From the NCBI GenBank assembly GCA_904063045.1, contig CAJFCJ010000006.1, forward strand, positions 4,046,408 through 4,110,407: 64,000 bases of DNA, written 5' to 3'. Each line of letters starts with the position of its first letter. The stretch's first letter is position 1. Under the pieces are notes generated by a model. The model made no database searches, was not told the origin of the DNA, and saw only the letters and a list, made by a program, of their open reading frames with translations. This DNA comes from Dimorphilus gyrociliatus. Taxonomy: Eukaryota > Annelida > Polychaeta > Dinophilidae. Below, one piece after another: positions 36,315-48,500 of this stretch. The position numbers and the translations under genes are program-made.

Positions 36315-37379
36315 TCACAATTTAAACGAAACTTTCTTTTTTGTAGATTTATTAACTTCTTTCTTTGTTTCATCCTCTAGTTTATCAGCACTATTTAAAT
36401 AAATAGTTTTTGTCAATTCTTGAGCTCTTTCTATATTTTCAATATCTTTATATGTATCATTTATTTTTCTTCTTATATAGACGTCTCGTTTTTCTGGTTC
36501 AAAATGATTCGTTCTACAAGTATAGCAGTCGGAAAATTTTCTCTTTATAATATCACTATCGATAATTACAACAAGTATCACCGTAATTGTAAAACCATCT
36601 TTTAAAAACCAACCATAAAACGATCCATTCATAGTACCGTTCGCCATTAGTAAACGAACCCTACAGACAATGAGAGGAACTTCTACAAAACATACAGCCG
36701 AAAAGGCGTTAACACCTTTAAAAAGTATATCGAAAGTTTCGTATGTATCCTTCGTCGTTGGGGTTAAATAAGAGCACAGAGTTACTATTGCATATGTATT
36801 TGTTAATATAGATGCTATAGCAACGATTGAACAAGTTGTTAAAACAGCATCCGAATAGGCGTAAGTCTGTTCGATTAAAGTGCATATTTCCACTTCTACA
36901 ACTAGCCAATAGCTGAAATCTAATAGAAAGGTAGATAACTCCATCTTTCGAGTTCTTCTACCCATAGCAAATAATAGTATAATAGGAAGAAGGACGGTTG
37001 CTTGTATTAGCATCAGTTTGTATCTAGAATCCATATTTGAAACGTCTGTTGCATTGAAACGAACGATATCCGATAGATTATGTAAGCGAACAACCACGTC
37101 GGGAAGGTCATTCAGGACAACAACAGGTGTAAGGGCTAAACATGCCAGAATAGGATCCGTAAGTACATATCCAGCTCTGAGTAGTCCTGCACCTTTTCTT
37201 CCTGACGAATTACTGTAGAAAGCAGTGAGAATTGGCAAAATGATGATACTGACGAAGGCGAATAGATAAAATGCCAAATGTCTTTTTATGTTTGAATATT
37301 GAGAAACGAAGCATAAAACCAAGGACCAAATCAGCATCTGCCATAAGCAGCGAGCTTTTGCGTCCGAGCTGGACAACAT
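36315..37379 (-). CDS. Unassigned multi-pass membrane protein, intronless
   Basis: A single exon encodes 354 aa. I cannot name the family with confidence. About eight hydrophobic segments are visible, roughly at residues 13-25, 35-53, 75-90, 122-140, 150-165, 180-205, 225-243 and 260-280. A hydrophilic stretch (SGRKGAGLLR) follows the second segment, and a probable N-glycosylation site NAT lies in the loop near residue 109. The end, about 285-354, is a charged and probably cytosolic tail closing KSTKKKVSFKL. The layout (segments with acidic residues followed by VEVPLIVCRVRLLM and FLKDGFTITVILVV) loosely recalls the TMEM26 and TMEM121 families, but the resemblance is weak. It converges on PDS5 and diverges from PHLDB. 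The frame is uninterrupted and the hydrophobic pattern regular, so it is a real gene. Confidence 0.8.
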   Translation of the reverse strand: MLSSSDAKARCLWQMLIWSLVLCFVSQYSNIKRHLAFYLFAFVSIIILPILTAFYSNSSGRKGAGLLRAGYVLTDPILACLALTPVVVLNDLPDVVVRLHNLSDIVRFNATDVSNMDSRYKLMLIQATVLLPIILLFAMGRRTRKMELSTFLLDFSYWLVVEVEICTLIEQTYAYSDAVLTTCSIVAIASILTNTYAIVTLCSYLTPTTKDTYETFDILFKGVNAFSAVCFVEVPLIVCRVRLLMANGTMNGSFYGWFLKDGFTITVILVVIIDSDIIKRKFSDCYTCRTNHFEPEKRDVYIRRKINDTYKDIENIERAQELTKTIYLNSADKLEDETKKEVNKSTKKKVSFKL

Positions 37380-38943
37380 TTCCTTTCGAAATAGTTTTCT
37401 GTAAGTAAAAGAACGATCTATTGTCTAGGCCTATAAGGTGACTTCTACTTCAAATACTAACCTGTTTTCGAGGCACTATTTATTCTTCATATTTATAAAA
37501 ATCGCTCAATGATATACTCTCTTCGTAATCTGTCAGTTTTCAACGTGTTTTATGCGTACTTCATCAAAGATAACAGATAAAGAGAGAAATGTCAAATCGA
37601 GCAGAGTGGCTAAATTCTTTTAAAAAAAAGTTTACTTTCTGTAGCAATCTTTTTATGGAATGTTCTACGCTTGCTTGATTAGAATTAATACTAATAATGT
37701 TTCATAAGTGAAACTCGTGTGAAGTCCTGCGGTTGTTGAATATTCATTAGCAAACAATTCGTACGATACTAGCGTCATCTATAAAATTATAGTTTTTTTT
37801 AATTTGTTAATTATCTTATTGTCATTTATTTAGCTTATTCTAATAAATATTATAATTTGAGTGGTCAATTGTATTTTTTTCAATTGACTAATGACACCTG
37901 GCGGATGATTAATTCTACATCCGGTAGATACACACGGCAAAAGTTTTTAGCTGATTATTGTTAAAAATTCAGTTTTAAACGGCTCAATGTAAGTATTATT
38001 GATAATTATGTTATGTATGACAACTAGATTTATTTCATAATTTTATTAGAATTTGTAAAAAAGTTTGATCCTTAAAGTAGTTTCTAAAATCAAAGCGATT
38101 AAATAATTTATTAATTATGTAAACCGGCGCCTAAACGGTGGAAAATCGATAGATCCTAAATCATCACAATTACTCTGAAGTAGAACACTTCAAACGAGAA
38201 TGTTATTTTTATTATCAGAGTAATTTTTAACTGGAAAACATTTAAACAAAACACTTTTTCTCGTTACGTAATTAACAACAGCTTGAAAATGTTCTAACTC
38301 TATTCTGTTCTATTTTTCTTCAAGGCCTTCAATTTCTTCTTGATTTTTCTCTCAAAGAGGAACCTCATTTTCAATAGCTTTCTTCTATCTGTTTATTGTT
38401 CGGCTTTATGAACAAAGTTAGCTTTGTGCCTTTTTCTTTCAAATCAAGGGCCGCTGAGTTATAGAGGAGTGCTAGTTGTTATTCTACACGTTGTTGGCCT
38501 TTTTTTTAAAGAAAAATTTTATCTCTTTTTTAAGATCTATTTGTTAGTTGTCGGATTGACTACTCTAAATAGGTTTACTTCCAGATATTAATCTTTCCAC
38601 CGCTCTTTATGTTTATGGCTAATAATTCTAGATATAAAAAAAATTTAAATTTATTAAGAATACAGAATGCACAGCTGTTAGGCTATACTTTCCTCCGATT
38701 GTAAACTCGAGCACTGAGTAGGCGTGGTTTAGTTTATGTAAATCTATAACGATCCGTGCTGATCGGACCCTATTATTATTTATAATCGAGTAGACCGTCA
38801 GAGGGCGTGGTTGAAGTGTCGGATATCTATTTATCCATAGCAATTCATCTAGAACTTGGTGATTCGCATGAAAGCATCACTTGGAAACCTGCCAAAGAAG
38901 TTGGAATCTTTATAGGCCAATGTCGTTCGAAAAATAAACAGTA
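37380..38943. promoter_or_regulatory. Divergent intergenic region, membrane protein gene / PHLDB
   Basis: These 1564 bp lie between two opposed start codons and should contain both promoters. The sequence is AT-rich with scattered GC-richer patches (about 38115-38150 and 38690-38830). Open frames are short and without motifs. I see no tRNA, repeat array or mobile element. Confidence 0.5.
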
Positions 38944-41838
38944 ATGAATAATGAAATAGATACGCGAGAGCTTGACAGAGTTCTAGAAGAGTTGAAAGCT
39001 TTCAGTGTGGGATTGGAAGAAAAACGTGTGCCTGTGTTGCAACAACAAGAAAGAGTAGTCTACGATGAACAAGACGACTCTCTTGACCTTAGGTTAGTTA
39101 TTCAATAGCGAAAAAGAGTTTTAATTATTAAACGTCCAGCGGCGAATTCGAGTACAGCTCGATAACTTCTTCACAAGAGAGTCTAGTCGCTAAAATGAAG
39201 AAACAGAAAGAGTTGAGGATTAAGGACGAAGAGATTCATGCTAAGGAAAAAAAGAGACTTGATGAGATTTTAAGTATGCTCGAAGATTATGGGGTAAATA
39301 TTTAATGCTCCCGTTAAAAATTTCATTAAAAGTTGGGTTAAGAATTTCCTTTCTTATGTTTTTCTTATTTAGGAAGAATAAATTCAAATTAATCCTTCAT
39401 ATAAATTTATATTTTTATTGTCAAAATATCTATCTATATACTCTTTTAATTCAATGTTGATATTTATGCTATATATATTCCTTTTACCCCTGCTAAGGTT
39501 CAACAATCGTCTCAAGTGGAGAAGAATGTTCCCAAGTTAAAGAACGATGCTACTCAACCGATAAAATCATACGCTACAGACGAAAATGACTATGACGAAC
39601 TACACGGTTACGATAATTTTACCGCCCCGGAAAATGGTCACAAATTGAATGGCAAAGAAAGCATAAAAATAGCTAACGGCTCTATTCACAATTCTACCGA
39701 CTCTAAAAGCGATTCGTTATCGGCTAGTTCGGCCGATACTTTCGATCGTTCTACGGTATTCGCTTTTTTTTCCTATTCTATGTTTCTTTTAAGTTATTTC
39801 CTTCTCTCTCCCTTACCACCCTATATTTCTTTCTATCTGAAAAATCCTCCCCTTTCCCTCCCTATCCGCTCTCTCTACAACCCCCTTTAAAACGATTTTT
39901 TTATTCCATTGTACGTTTTTACTAATCCGATTAGCTGTCTGGACATTTTTTTATGTTGGCTTTTTATCAAGGTCTCTTCTACGGATAACCAGGATAAAAT
40001 AAAAACTAAACGTAAGCATCTTGTTAATCGAATGAACAGCTTGAAGCAAAAAGTAGCAGATATCGACTCTCAACAGAGCGAATCGTTTCACGACGTGAGA
40101 ATTTTTTTTCTTTTTCTATTTAATAATTTTTAGTATACCGATACTTCCTAGAAATTTAAGCCTAGATGGGTCGCTTCTCTCTCAAGGGAGACGATTGCGA
40201 TTTGTAGGGGGCGTTGTTGCTTTAAGTAGGATTGTTGAATATTTTTAAGATTTTCGATAAGGTTCAATTGAGCTATTATTTGATAATTGTCTAAGATAAG
40301 AATACTATAATCTTTTTTAAATAGTTTGAAATGGAAAGAGCATTGTTGGAAGGCGAGCGCAATTCAGAAAGTGAAATATTACAAGCTTTGCGCAATCGCT
40401 GTGATGAAATAGAAAGGAAAGGATTGGAATCGATAAGAGGCAGTAGAATTGACAACGAACAAGTTAGATGATAATTGATTTAGTTTGTTTCTCTATCCGA
40501 TTATACTATCGCAGGTGGCCATTGAATTAGAACGAGAGCGATTTGAAATCGAACGATTAGAAGTAGAAATCACACAAACGCAAAAAGAAGCCAGTTTATG
40601 TCAAACTGGCGAAGAACTTGAAAATTATAAAGCTCTGGAAAAAAAGCAGAGGGAATCTTTAGAACATCATCAAAGGGTATTCGAAGAATGGGAATTTCAA
40701 TTATTAGAGGTACTCTGAATGTTATTAGCGTAATATTATTAGTAAATTAAGTTTATACTCAGATCGAAGCGCGTATCGAGGAACAAAGGGAACGAGTTAA
40801 TTCAGAAATCGATAGGGAAAGAAGCGAAATCAAGGCACTAGTTGAAGAACAAGAAGTACTCGACCCTTTTTTTTCCTTGTTCATTGTTCATATGTTATTT
40901 GATCGGACAGGCCAAAGTACAGAGAATCGACGGTGAGCTAAAGGGATTAATTTCGCTTTGCGAGAAGGATGTCAGGAATTTTGAGCAGGAAAGAAATCAA
41001 TTCGTTCTGGAATTCCAACAAACCGCTCAGGCGTTGGTGGAATGCGACGCTTTGGACCCGGTAGGCCTATAAAATTAGCCGTAATAATTCAGTGATTATG
41101 ATGCAAATAAAAATAATACAGAATTTGAATGGAAATATTGAACTCCCCTCTGAACCGCCAGCAAGTGGTTGGGTTCATATGTCAGATGCATTTTACCAAC
41201 TACATAGTGCAGTTGAGCAGAGATCGAAAAGAGCCTTTCCGCAAAGTCCCGCTGGCCCTTTGGCTGTTGAAGTAGGCCAAAAACTTACGCGTCAAGAATT
41301 TGGTGCAAAATATTTTTCATAAATGTTTTTTTTACAGTACGTCAACCATAACTCCGTCAAACTTGCTAAGTTTGAAAACAAACCCGAACGTCCACTCACG
41401 CGCTACTTGCCTGTACCCGATGACGCCACTTTTGACTTGAAACAGCACCTTGAATCTGCTGGTCATCATCTTGGTGATGTTACCGATGTATTTGTTACCA
41501 ACATATGCTGCCAAGGTTGGCTACAAAAATTAGGAGGAAGTCGCCCTAGACGATGGCAGAAACGATGGTTCGTTTTGGACCGAAGACGCCGTATACTCTC
41601 ATATTATTCTTCTAAGCCTCGTAATGACAGATCTTCACCTAGAAGTTCAATTGGCTTTGATGATATTTCGGAAGTATACGTTCAAAATAGTAATGGATCG
41701 CCTGGTAGCGCATTCTGCGTACTCACTAAGCAAAGGACTCTTACACTCTGCTCAGCGACTCCTCAATCTAGAGCCATTTGGATGGATGCTATATTTCTTG
41801 GTGGTGCTCATGGATATAAATTCAATGGCGTCGAATAA
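38944..41838 (+). CDS. PHLDB: LL5 / PHLDB-family cortical scaffold with C-terminal PH domain
   Basis: Ten exons join in phase to 636 aa: 38944-39092, 39140-39293, 39498-39755, 39972-40094, 40325-40462, 40515-40709, 40763-40855, 40911-41060, 41122-41271, 41338-41838. Residues from about 55 to 100 and from 190 to 430 are heptad-rich coiled coils (ERERFEIERLEVEITQTQKE). The last exon carries the PH domain: CCQGWLQKLGGSRPRRWQKR, then WFVLDRRRRILSYYSSK and the closing helix IWMDAIFLGGAHGYKF, which matches the LL5/PHLDB C-terminus. LL5 proteins bind PIP3 through this domain and recruit CLASP and ELKS to the basal cortex, anchoring microtubules and organising postsynaptic or basement-membrane contacts. 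It is shorter than human PHLDB1 or PHLDB2 (over 1200 aa); the long N-terminal region is reduced, or further 5' exons were missed. Confidence 0.88.
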
Positions 41839-42516
41839 AAACGCCGATAATTTTATTTTTATCGTAGATTTTAAAAACGTTCCTTACGAAGTCGCCGGTG
41901 CTACTTTTTTTTTGTAAGAAAATCGTTATTTTCAATTTATATTTCAAATTAATAAAGAGGAATTCGAACTGTTGATTTTAAAAACATTAGTGTATCTGTT
42001 ATGTTTTAAAGTTTTTCACAGAGCTGACGGAAGTTGTAGTCATAAAAGAGATAATCCTTCCTGTTTACCTTAGCTATTGGGCTTTAAGCCTTAAATTATT
42101 CTCTTACATTAGTTTGAACAATTTACAAGATTTACACTCGGATTGGTAATGATACAAAAAAAATAACAATATACTTTATTCAAATCTGTGCAATTTTGCT
42201 ACATATTTCAATCATTAGTGCCACTTCCTAATACTGGAGCAAGGAAAACAAAACATGAATTGAAAATAGAATATTAGATTATGTGATGTTTCATTTCTAT
42301 CGAATTGCATACTTTTACCTGTCAATAAACAGTAAAGCAGAGCTAATATCTCATTCCCAAATCTAAGAATATTTTACGTATAAAAGAGAAGCCTTAAAAT
42401 TAGGAAAACATTTGGCAGTAACAAGTTTTATACAAAAAATAAAAAGTTATTGCATACGATAGAGTACCTGAACAAAATTGTGGTATACACGTATAAGGGT
42501 ATACTGTTTTATAATA
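41839..42516. other. Convergent gap between PHLDB and Sidekick
   Basis: This 678-bp region holds the two 3' UTRs. An AATAAA at about 41951-41956 suits PHLDB, and minus-strand signals suit Sidekick. Nothing else recognisable. Confidence 0.65.
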
Positions 42517-45500
42517 TCAGACGAAAGATGAAAAACCGGGTAAAGGGGCTCGGGATCCAGCCTTGTTACTCATAACAACATGGCCAGCATTCAGAGAAAT
42601 TGCGTAAGGAGATTCGGACGGTTCACTATCCGTGTAATTGTAAATTGAAGATGAGGACGCCGCTTGGTTAATATTATTTTGATTTAAGTTATTTCTCGGA
42701 TGATTTGGCGGTAACGGTGGCGGAATATTGGGCGGTGATTTGTATTTTTGAGCAGACCCATTCCAGCTTTTTCTATTCATATTGACTGCACTTGTAAAGG
42801 GAGGTGGAAATTCATCATCCACATTTTTCTCACTAAAATCGCTTAAGGTGGATGCTTTTCCACACGAATTTTCATCTGAACTAATTGAGCGTTTGGCTAA
42901 ACTACTACGATCATCTTCAATTTGTGATTTACGGCAGCTGTCGTCATCATCATCATAGTTTACAGCTGCCGGTGATGGTCTAGGCGGACTACGTATATAG
43001 CCTGGGTGGCCGTTGCGAGCCCCCTTTCTTGACCTCTCAGAATGTCTTGATCTTATCGATCGCCTAGAATTTATTGTACCGAAACCATCTTCATCTTCTC
43101 TGTCACAATTGGTCATAACGGTGGCCATAGACGTCATTGATGTTGGTGATATGACCGCTGTAGGCATCATGTCTGCGTGCTTCTTTTTCAATCGTCTACT
43201 CCTTCGACCGGTAAAGCAGAGAATAGTGACAATGAGTATAATCAGGATAAGAGCAACTAATGAGATAATAGCAGCAAACCACCATTGTTTATAGAATTCT
43301 TCGGTTTTAAAATCAGGAGTTTGCAAAATGGGAGATGCTTCACTAGCGGAAGATATTCCAATTTTGTTGAGAGCAAATACGCGAAATACATAATCGGTTT
43401 TCGGGTTGAGGCTGTAGAAAGGTATTTTTACAATCGGTTTAGCGATCATATCACTGTTTGTAATTGTTAGACGTTCAAACTGTTCCCATTTCTTGTTCCC
43501 ATATTCTTGTTTCTGGATTATATATCCAGAAAGGGTTCGTTCGGAACTCAATGGTACATTAAACCAACGAAGATTGGCATAGGTGTCAAATGTGTCCAAT
43601 TTTAATTGAAATGGAGGCTTAGGGCTTCCTGGTACGGGACCAATGGTAAAGTTTTTGGATCTTTTTTCTCCCCAACCAACTTTTGTCTTTGCTTGGACAC
43701 TGAAAATATAGTTAATATTTTCTTCAAGGTCCTTTGCTTCGTGACTTGTTTTCTTATAGTCAACATGGTTGATCACTTCTTTGCCATAGGCTAAAATTTA
43801 AAAAAGGTGGATTAGCGTTATAAAAAATATTCATTCAAAAGTAATTTCTATTATTTACCGAATAACCCAGTTTGCGAGTATTGTATTTTATATAATTCAA
43901 TAACTCCATTTGGTTTTTCTGGCGGAGTCCATGATAAGTTTAATGATGACAGAGAAGTTACTATAAAACTGAGTTCTCCAGGCTTCCCAGGAACTAGAAA
44001 ATTTTATTAAATGTTTATTATCATCAATGAAAGATTATTTTCTGACTTACGGCCTTGTTTAGTACGCTGTGTAACCGGAGGGGTTTGAGGTCCTTCGCCA
44101 GCAGCATTGAAAGCTAATACAGCTATATCATACAGAGTATACATCTCCAGATTTTTTAGAGAAGCCCTAAGAGTTGCTGATGGAACGTTAATTGCCAAAA
44201 CCGTACGATCTTTTTGGGCAGCTATCCAATAGAGAACCTTATAGCCCAAAATATTACCATGTTGTCCTCGTTTCGGAGGTGCTTTCCATGCTAGCTGAAT
44301 TTCAGTCGAGGAAATCGGCTCAGCTGTTAAATCCAAAGGACTTTCGCTCGGAATAGCTTCACCTACATAAATATCTATCGGCTGTGACCATGGGCCATCT
44401 CCCATAGAATTTCGAGCTCTGACTCTAATTTCGTAAAGTGTATGCTTTCTGAGATTTTGTAATTCAATAGTTTTTGCATTATCAACAACAGGTTGATTAT
44501 AGCCTGTAAAAATTTAATTAGGTAAATTTTTCATGTTTTTCTTTTTTAATTAGACCAAAATAAATACTTACCAGCTTCCGAAGTTGGCCACTGCAACGGA
44601 CCGTATTTAACTACGTAAGAGCTTATTCTGTTAGAGTTCCATTCGGTTTTTGGGGGATCAAGCCAAGAAACTCTTACTGAACTTTCAGTGAAAGGTTGAG
44701 CTATAATATTACTTGGAGGAGCAGTCGGTGGAGCTGGACTTGTTGTTTTTGCTTCAGTACTCTTACTAAAGACACTTCTCCCTACATCGTTGTTTGCGGC
44801 AATTCGAAATTTGTATTTGGTAACCGGTTTTAGGCCATTTATAACTGCCCTAGTGTCTGAGGGATTTATATCAATATTTTCTTCTTTCCATACACACTCA
44901 TTAAAGTTGTCAACGAGGCAGGATTGTACAGTGTAATTTCTTAGTTCATAATAGTCTACCATTTTAAAACTCCAGAATAGACTCAAACTATAAGCTCTTA
45001 TCTGAGAATCCTCAATTCTAAGATTTTGGGGAGCAACGGGTTTCAATCTATTTTCTCTAACCGTTACTTTCGCCGAAATTTCTTTACCAGTTCCATTTTC
45101 GTTTTTAGCCGAAAGGCGAAACTCGTAAATAACATTCCACGAATCAATTTCTTTCCTTGCCACATAAGATGTTCCTCTAATCTCATCCTCAGAAAATTCG
45201 ACACTATTCCCAGAATGCAATTTACGATATTTTAGACTATAGCTAATATCTTTGCCGTTCTTAAATTCAGGCGGACACCATTGGGCAGTTATACCGCCAA
45301 TGTCAACAGTTGGGAAATACAAACACTTTGGAATGCTCGGAACTGTCGAAAATCAACAAATAAGATAAAATCGTAACTATATTGTTACAAACCATCTGAA
45401 AAAGTTTCGACGGGAGAATTAGATTTCATATACACTCCGTCACCTAATCGAGTAAAAGCTGCTACAGCAACTTCGTAGGAGACGAATGGGTGAAGATTGT

Positions 45501-48500
45501 ATATGTAAGCAGATCTAGCATTTGGGTTATTAACTTTCAATATATCCAAATCGGTTCCTTTATTTACTGATCGTTTACGTCTTTCCCTCTCCTTGGTGTA
45601 TTTAATCTGATGAAGAATTTATAAATAATAAAATTTACAAGTTTATATATGAAAAAAAACTGTAGAACAAGATTAAATCTTATTGGCTATACTACTGACT
45701 TTTTCAAGATTTACGCTCCTATCGATATATAACCCTTTTAATCATAAAAAAAATACTCAAGAACTCACTTTAAAACCGAGTATTAAACCATTTTCTTCAC
45801 CCTTGGGTATATCACCCCATGAAACTATGATAGTTGTAGAATTTAAAACTACCACTTTAACATTGGATGGTCCCCTTCCCGGAACTGTATTATGTTAAAA
45901 ATTAATATATGCAATATTAAAGAGCTTATATGTCTATAAACAAACCCGATTCGAAGGTTCTTTCACTAGCTTGTGGGCTATATTTTCCATCGCCTTTAGC
46001 ATTAAAAGCAGCAATTCTCACGTCATATTCAGTCCAAGGTTTCAAATTGTGTATTGTGTACAAACTTGCGTTGTCGTTTTTAACTTCAATCTTTTCGTTG
46101 AAGGTGCGATTAATGCCGTATTGAATCTTATAACCCCTTTCATCTCCGTTCCATTGCTTTTCGTCAAGGGGCTGAAATGTTTAAATTAATTAAAACTTTA
46201 GTGAAATAGTCTTCGCCAATACTTACAGTCCATCTGATTGTGAGGGAGGTTTCATTAAATGCTCTTACTGTCACTTCAGTTGGAAACGACGAAGGAATAG
46301 ACTGATCAGTTGTGAACCACCGAGTAGGAAGTGAAGGGCTGCTGCTTCCTTTTATGTTTTCAGCCAAGAGTCTTAGGCGGTATTTTGTAAAAGGTAACAA
46401 ATTGAATACTGTAATGGCTTGAGAATTTGGACTCGATATCTTTTCAATAACGAAAAAGTCCATATCTTCTCGACCATCTATTTGACCCTCAACGATCCAA
46501 AAATTAATTGATGTGTAGCCATCAAAACCTGGGGTAAACTTTATTTGGACTGATCGGTCCTGTAAATCGCTGATTCCTAATATTGTAGGAGGCTTGGGTA
46601 GTTCTGGTGGTTCACCCGTTTTGGCTTCTATTATTCTCTTAATACCTAAGCCTTTTCTGGACTGGGCTTGTATAGATATTACATAACTTGTTAGGGATTG
46701 CAATTTGCTTATTTCATATGATCGAGTTGATGGAGGTAGCCTTTTTGACTCTTGACTTAAGTTGTAGTCTTTCCGTTGATAAGTAATAAAGTAGCCGATT
46801 AATATGCCATTTATGCGTTTAGGAGGACTCCACGTAATGTTTACCGAGGTATCCAACAAAGAGTTAAAGGATAAATTTTCAACTGCATCTGGTACTAAAA
46901 AATGATAAAAATTTTATTAAAATCCTGAAAATTGTAAATCAGCATTAACTTACTGTCTTCTTTGGTTCCTATAGTTTTATTAGCAGACGCCATGCCAATA
47001 CCTCCGCTTGTGAATGCGGCTATAGATATGTCATAAGAAGTAAATTTTGCCAAGTTGGCTACAGTATAAGATTGATTCCTATATCTAGATTCTAGTGGTA
47101 TCATGTATGTTTTGTTTAAAAATCTAGCATAATCTGAGGCTGGCTTCGGATATAGAGCAATATAATAGCCCAGAATGACACCGTGATGGTTTGGAACGGG
47201 CGGGGGATTCCATTCAAGGCGAATTGCTGTTGATGATATTGCTTTAGATGACTCCAAAATTGTTGGTGGTCTACTAGGAGTACCCTCTTTCGTTTTAGCA
47301 GATACACTCTTGCTATATACTCCAACGCCTCTTTCGTTGTAAGCAGCAATTTGAATGTTGTATGTAGAAAAGACAGTAAGGCCATCTAGAGAATAAAGAT
47401 TCCTCTGTTCGCTTACTTTTGTAATATTTTCTAGATTCCAGTCTTGATAGCCTTTTAGCTGATATTTTATAATATATCCTTTTAATTTGCCGTTCAATCC
47501 TTCCTTATTAGGCGCTTCCCAACCTACAATCAATTCTGTAGAAGTTCTGGGTTCAACGCTTACAGCCTGGGGTGGTTCTGATGGTGGCTGCTGAGGTAAC
47601 GTTATCGTCTTGCTCTCTCGGGAGCCTTCTCCTTCTCCGGCTCCATTCACTCCTCTTACTTGAAACTTGTAAGTAGTAGCTGGCTTCAAATTCCTTATTT
47701 GATACCAGCTAGGGGAGGGTGGAACATCTCGAACTAAGTGTTCCCATGGATAGTTTTCACCTACAAAATTTTTCTGATGAATTAAGAATACTATGAAGAA
47801 ATTAAAATTTCGCACCTCTATCAGATACTCGTTGAGCTTGAATTGAAACAGTTTGAACTTGACTATTTCCATCAAAAATGATCTTCCAAGAAATATTCAC
47901 AAATTTTTCCTGTAAAAGTTCGATTTTTTCTATTGATAATGTTGGAGTTTCGATAACTATCAGCTCTGCCATCCTACTTTCATTTCCTGAAATGCTGGTA
48001 ACTTCACATTTGTAACTGTAAAAGGCAAAATTGGTAAATAACTTGGCATTTTTGTAATATACTTTTATTTCCTACCTCCCGACATGCTTTGTGTCAACAT
48101 GCTTTATAATCAATGATCCTTCTGTACTAATTGTAAATACGCCTTTTATGTCAACCCTCTCAAATGGATCGGTGCTCAATGTTCGAAAGTACCAAGTCCA
48201 CCTCGGCTTTGGGATATTATCATCATAGCTAGCACCACATTGGAAATTTGCTTCATTTCCTTTAATTACTCTATTAGTTGTGGGTGGCTTGATAATGATA
48301 GTACGTTCTAAACACATTAAGAATTTTAATAATAATTTTTATTAAAAAATAGTTTGTCCTTACTAAACACTATCAAATAGGTACTCTTTGTATCCCATCC
48401 TTTGGAGTTGGAGGCGTTGCAAATATAGGTACCCATATCATCTAAAGCAGTATCTCTCAACTTGATAGTATTTCCCAAAACCTCGATTCGTTCTGAAGTG

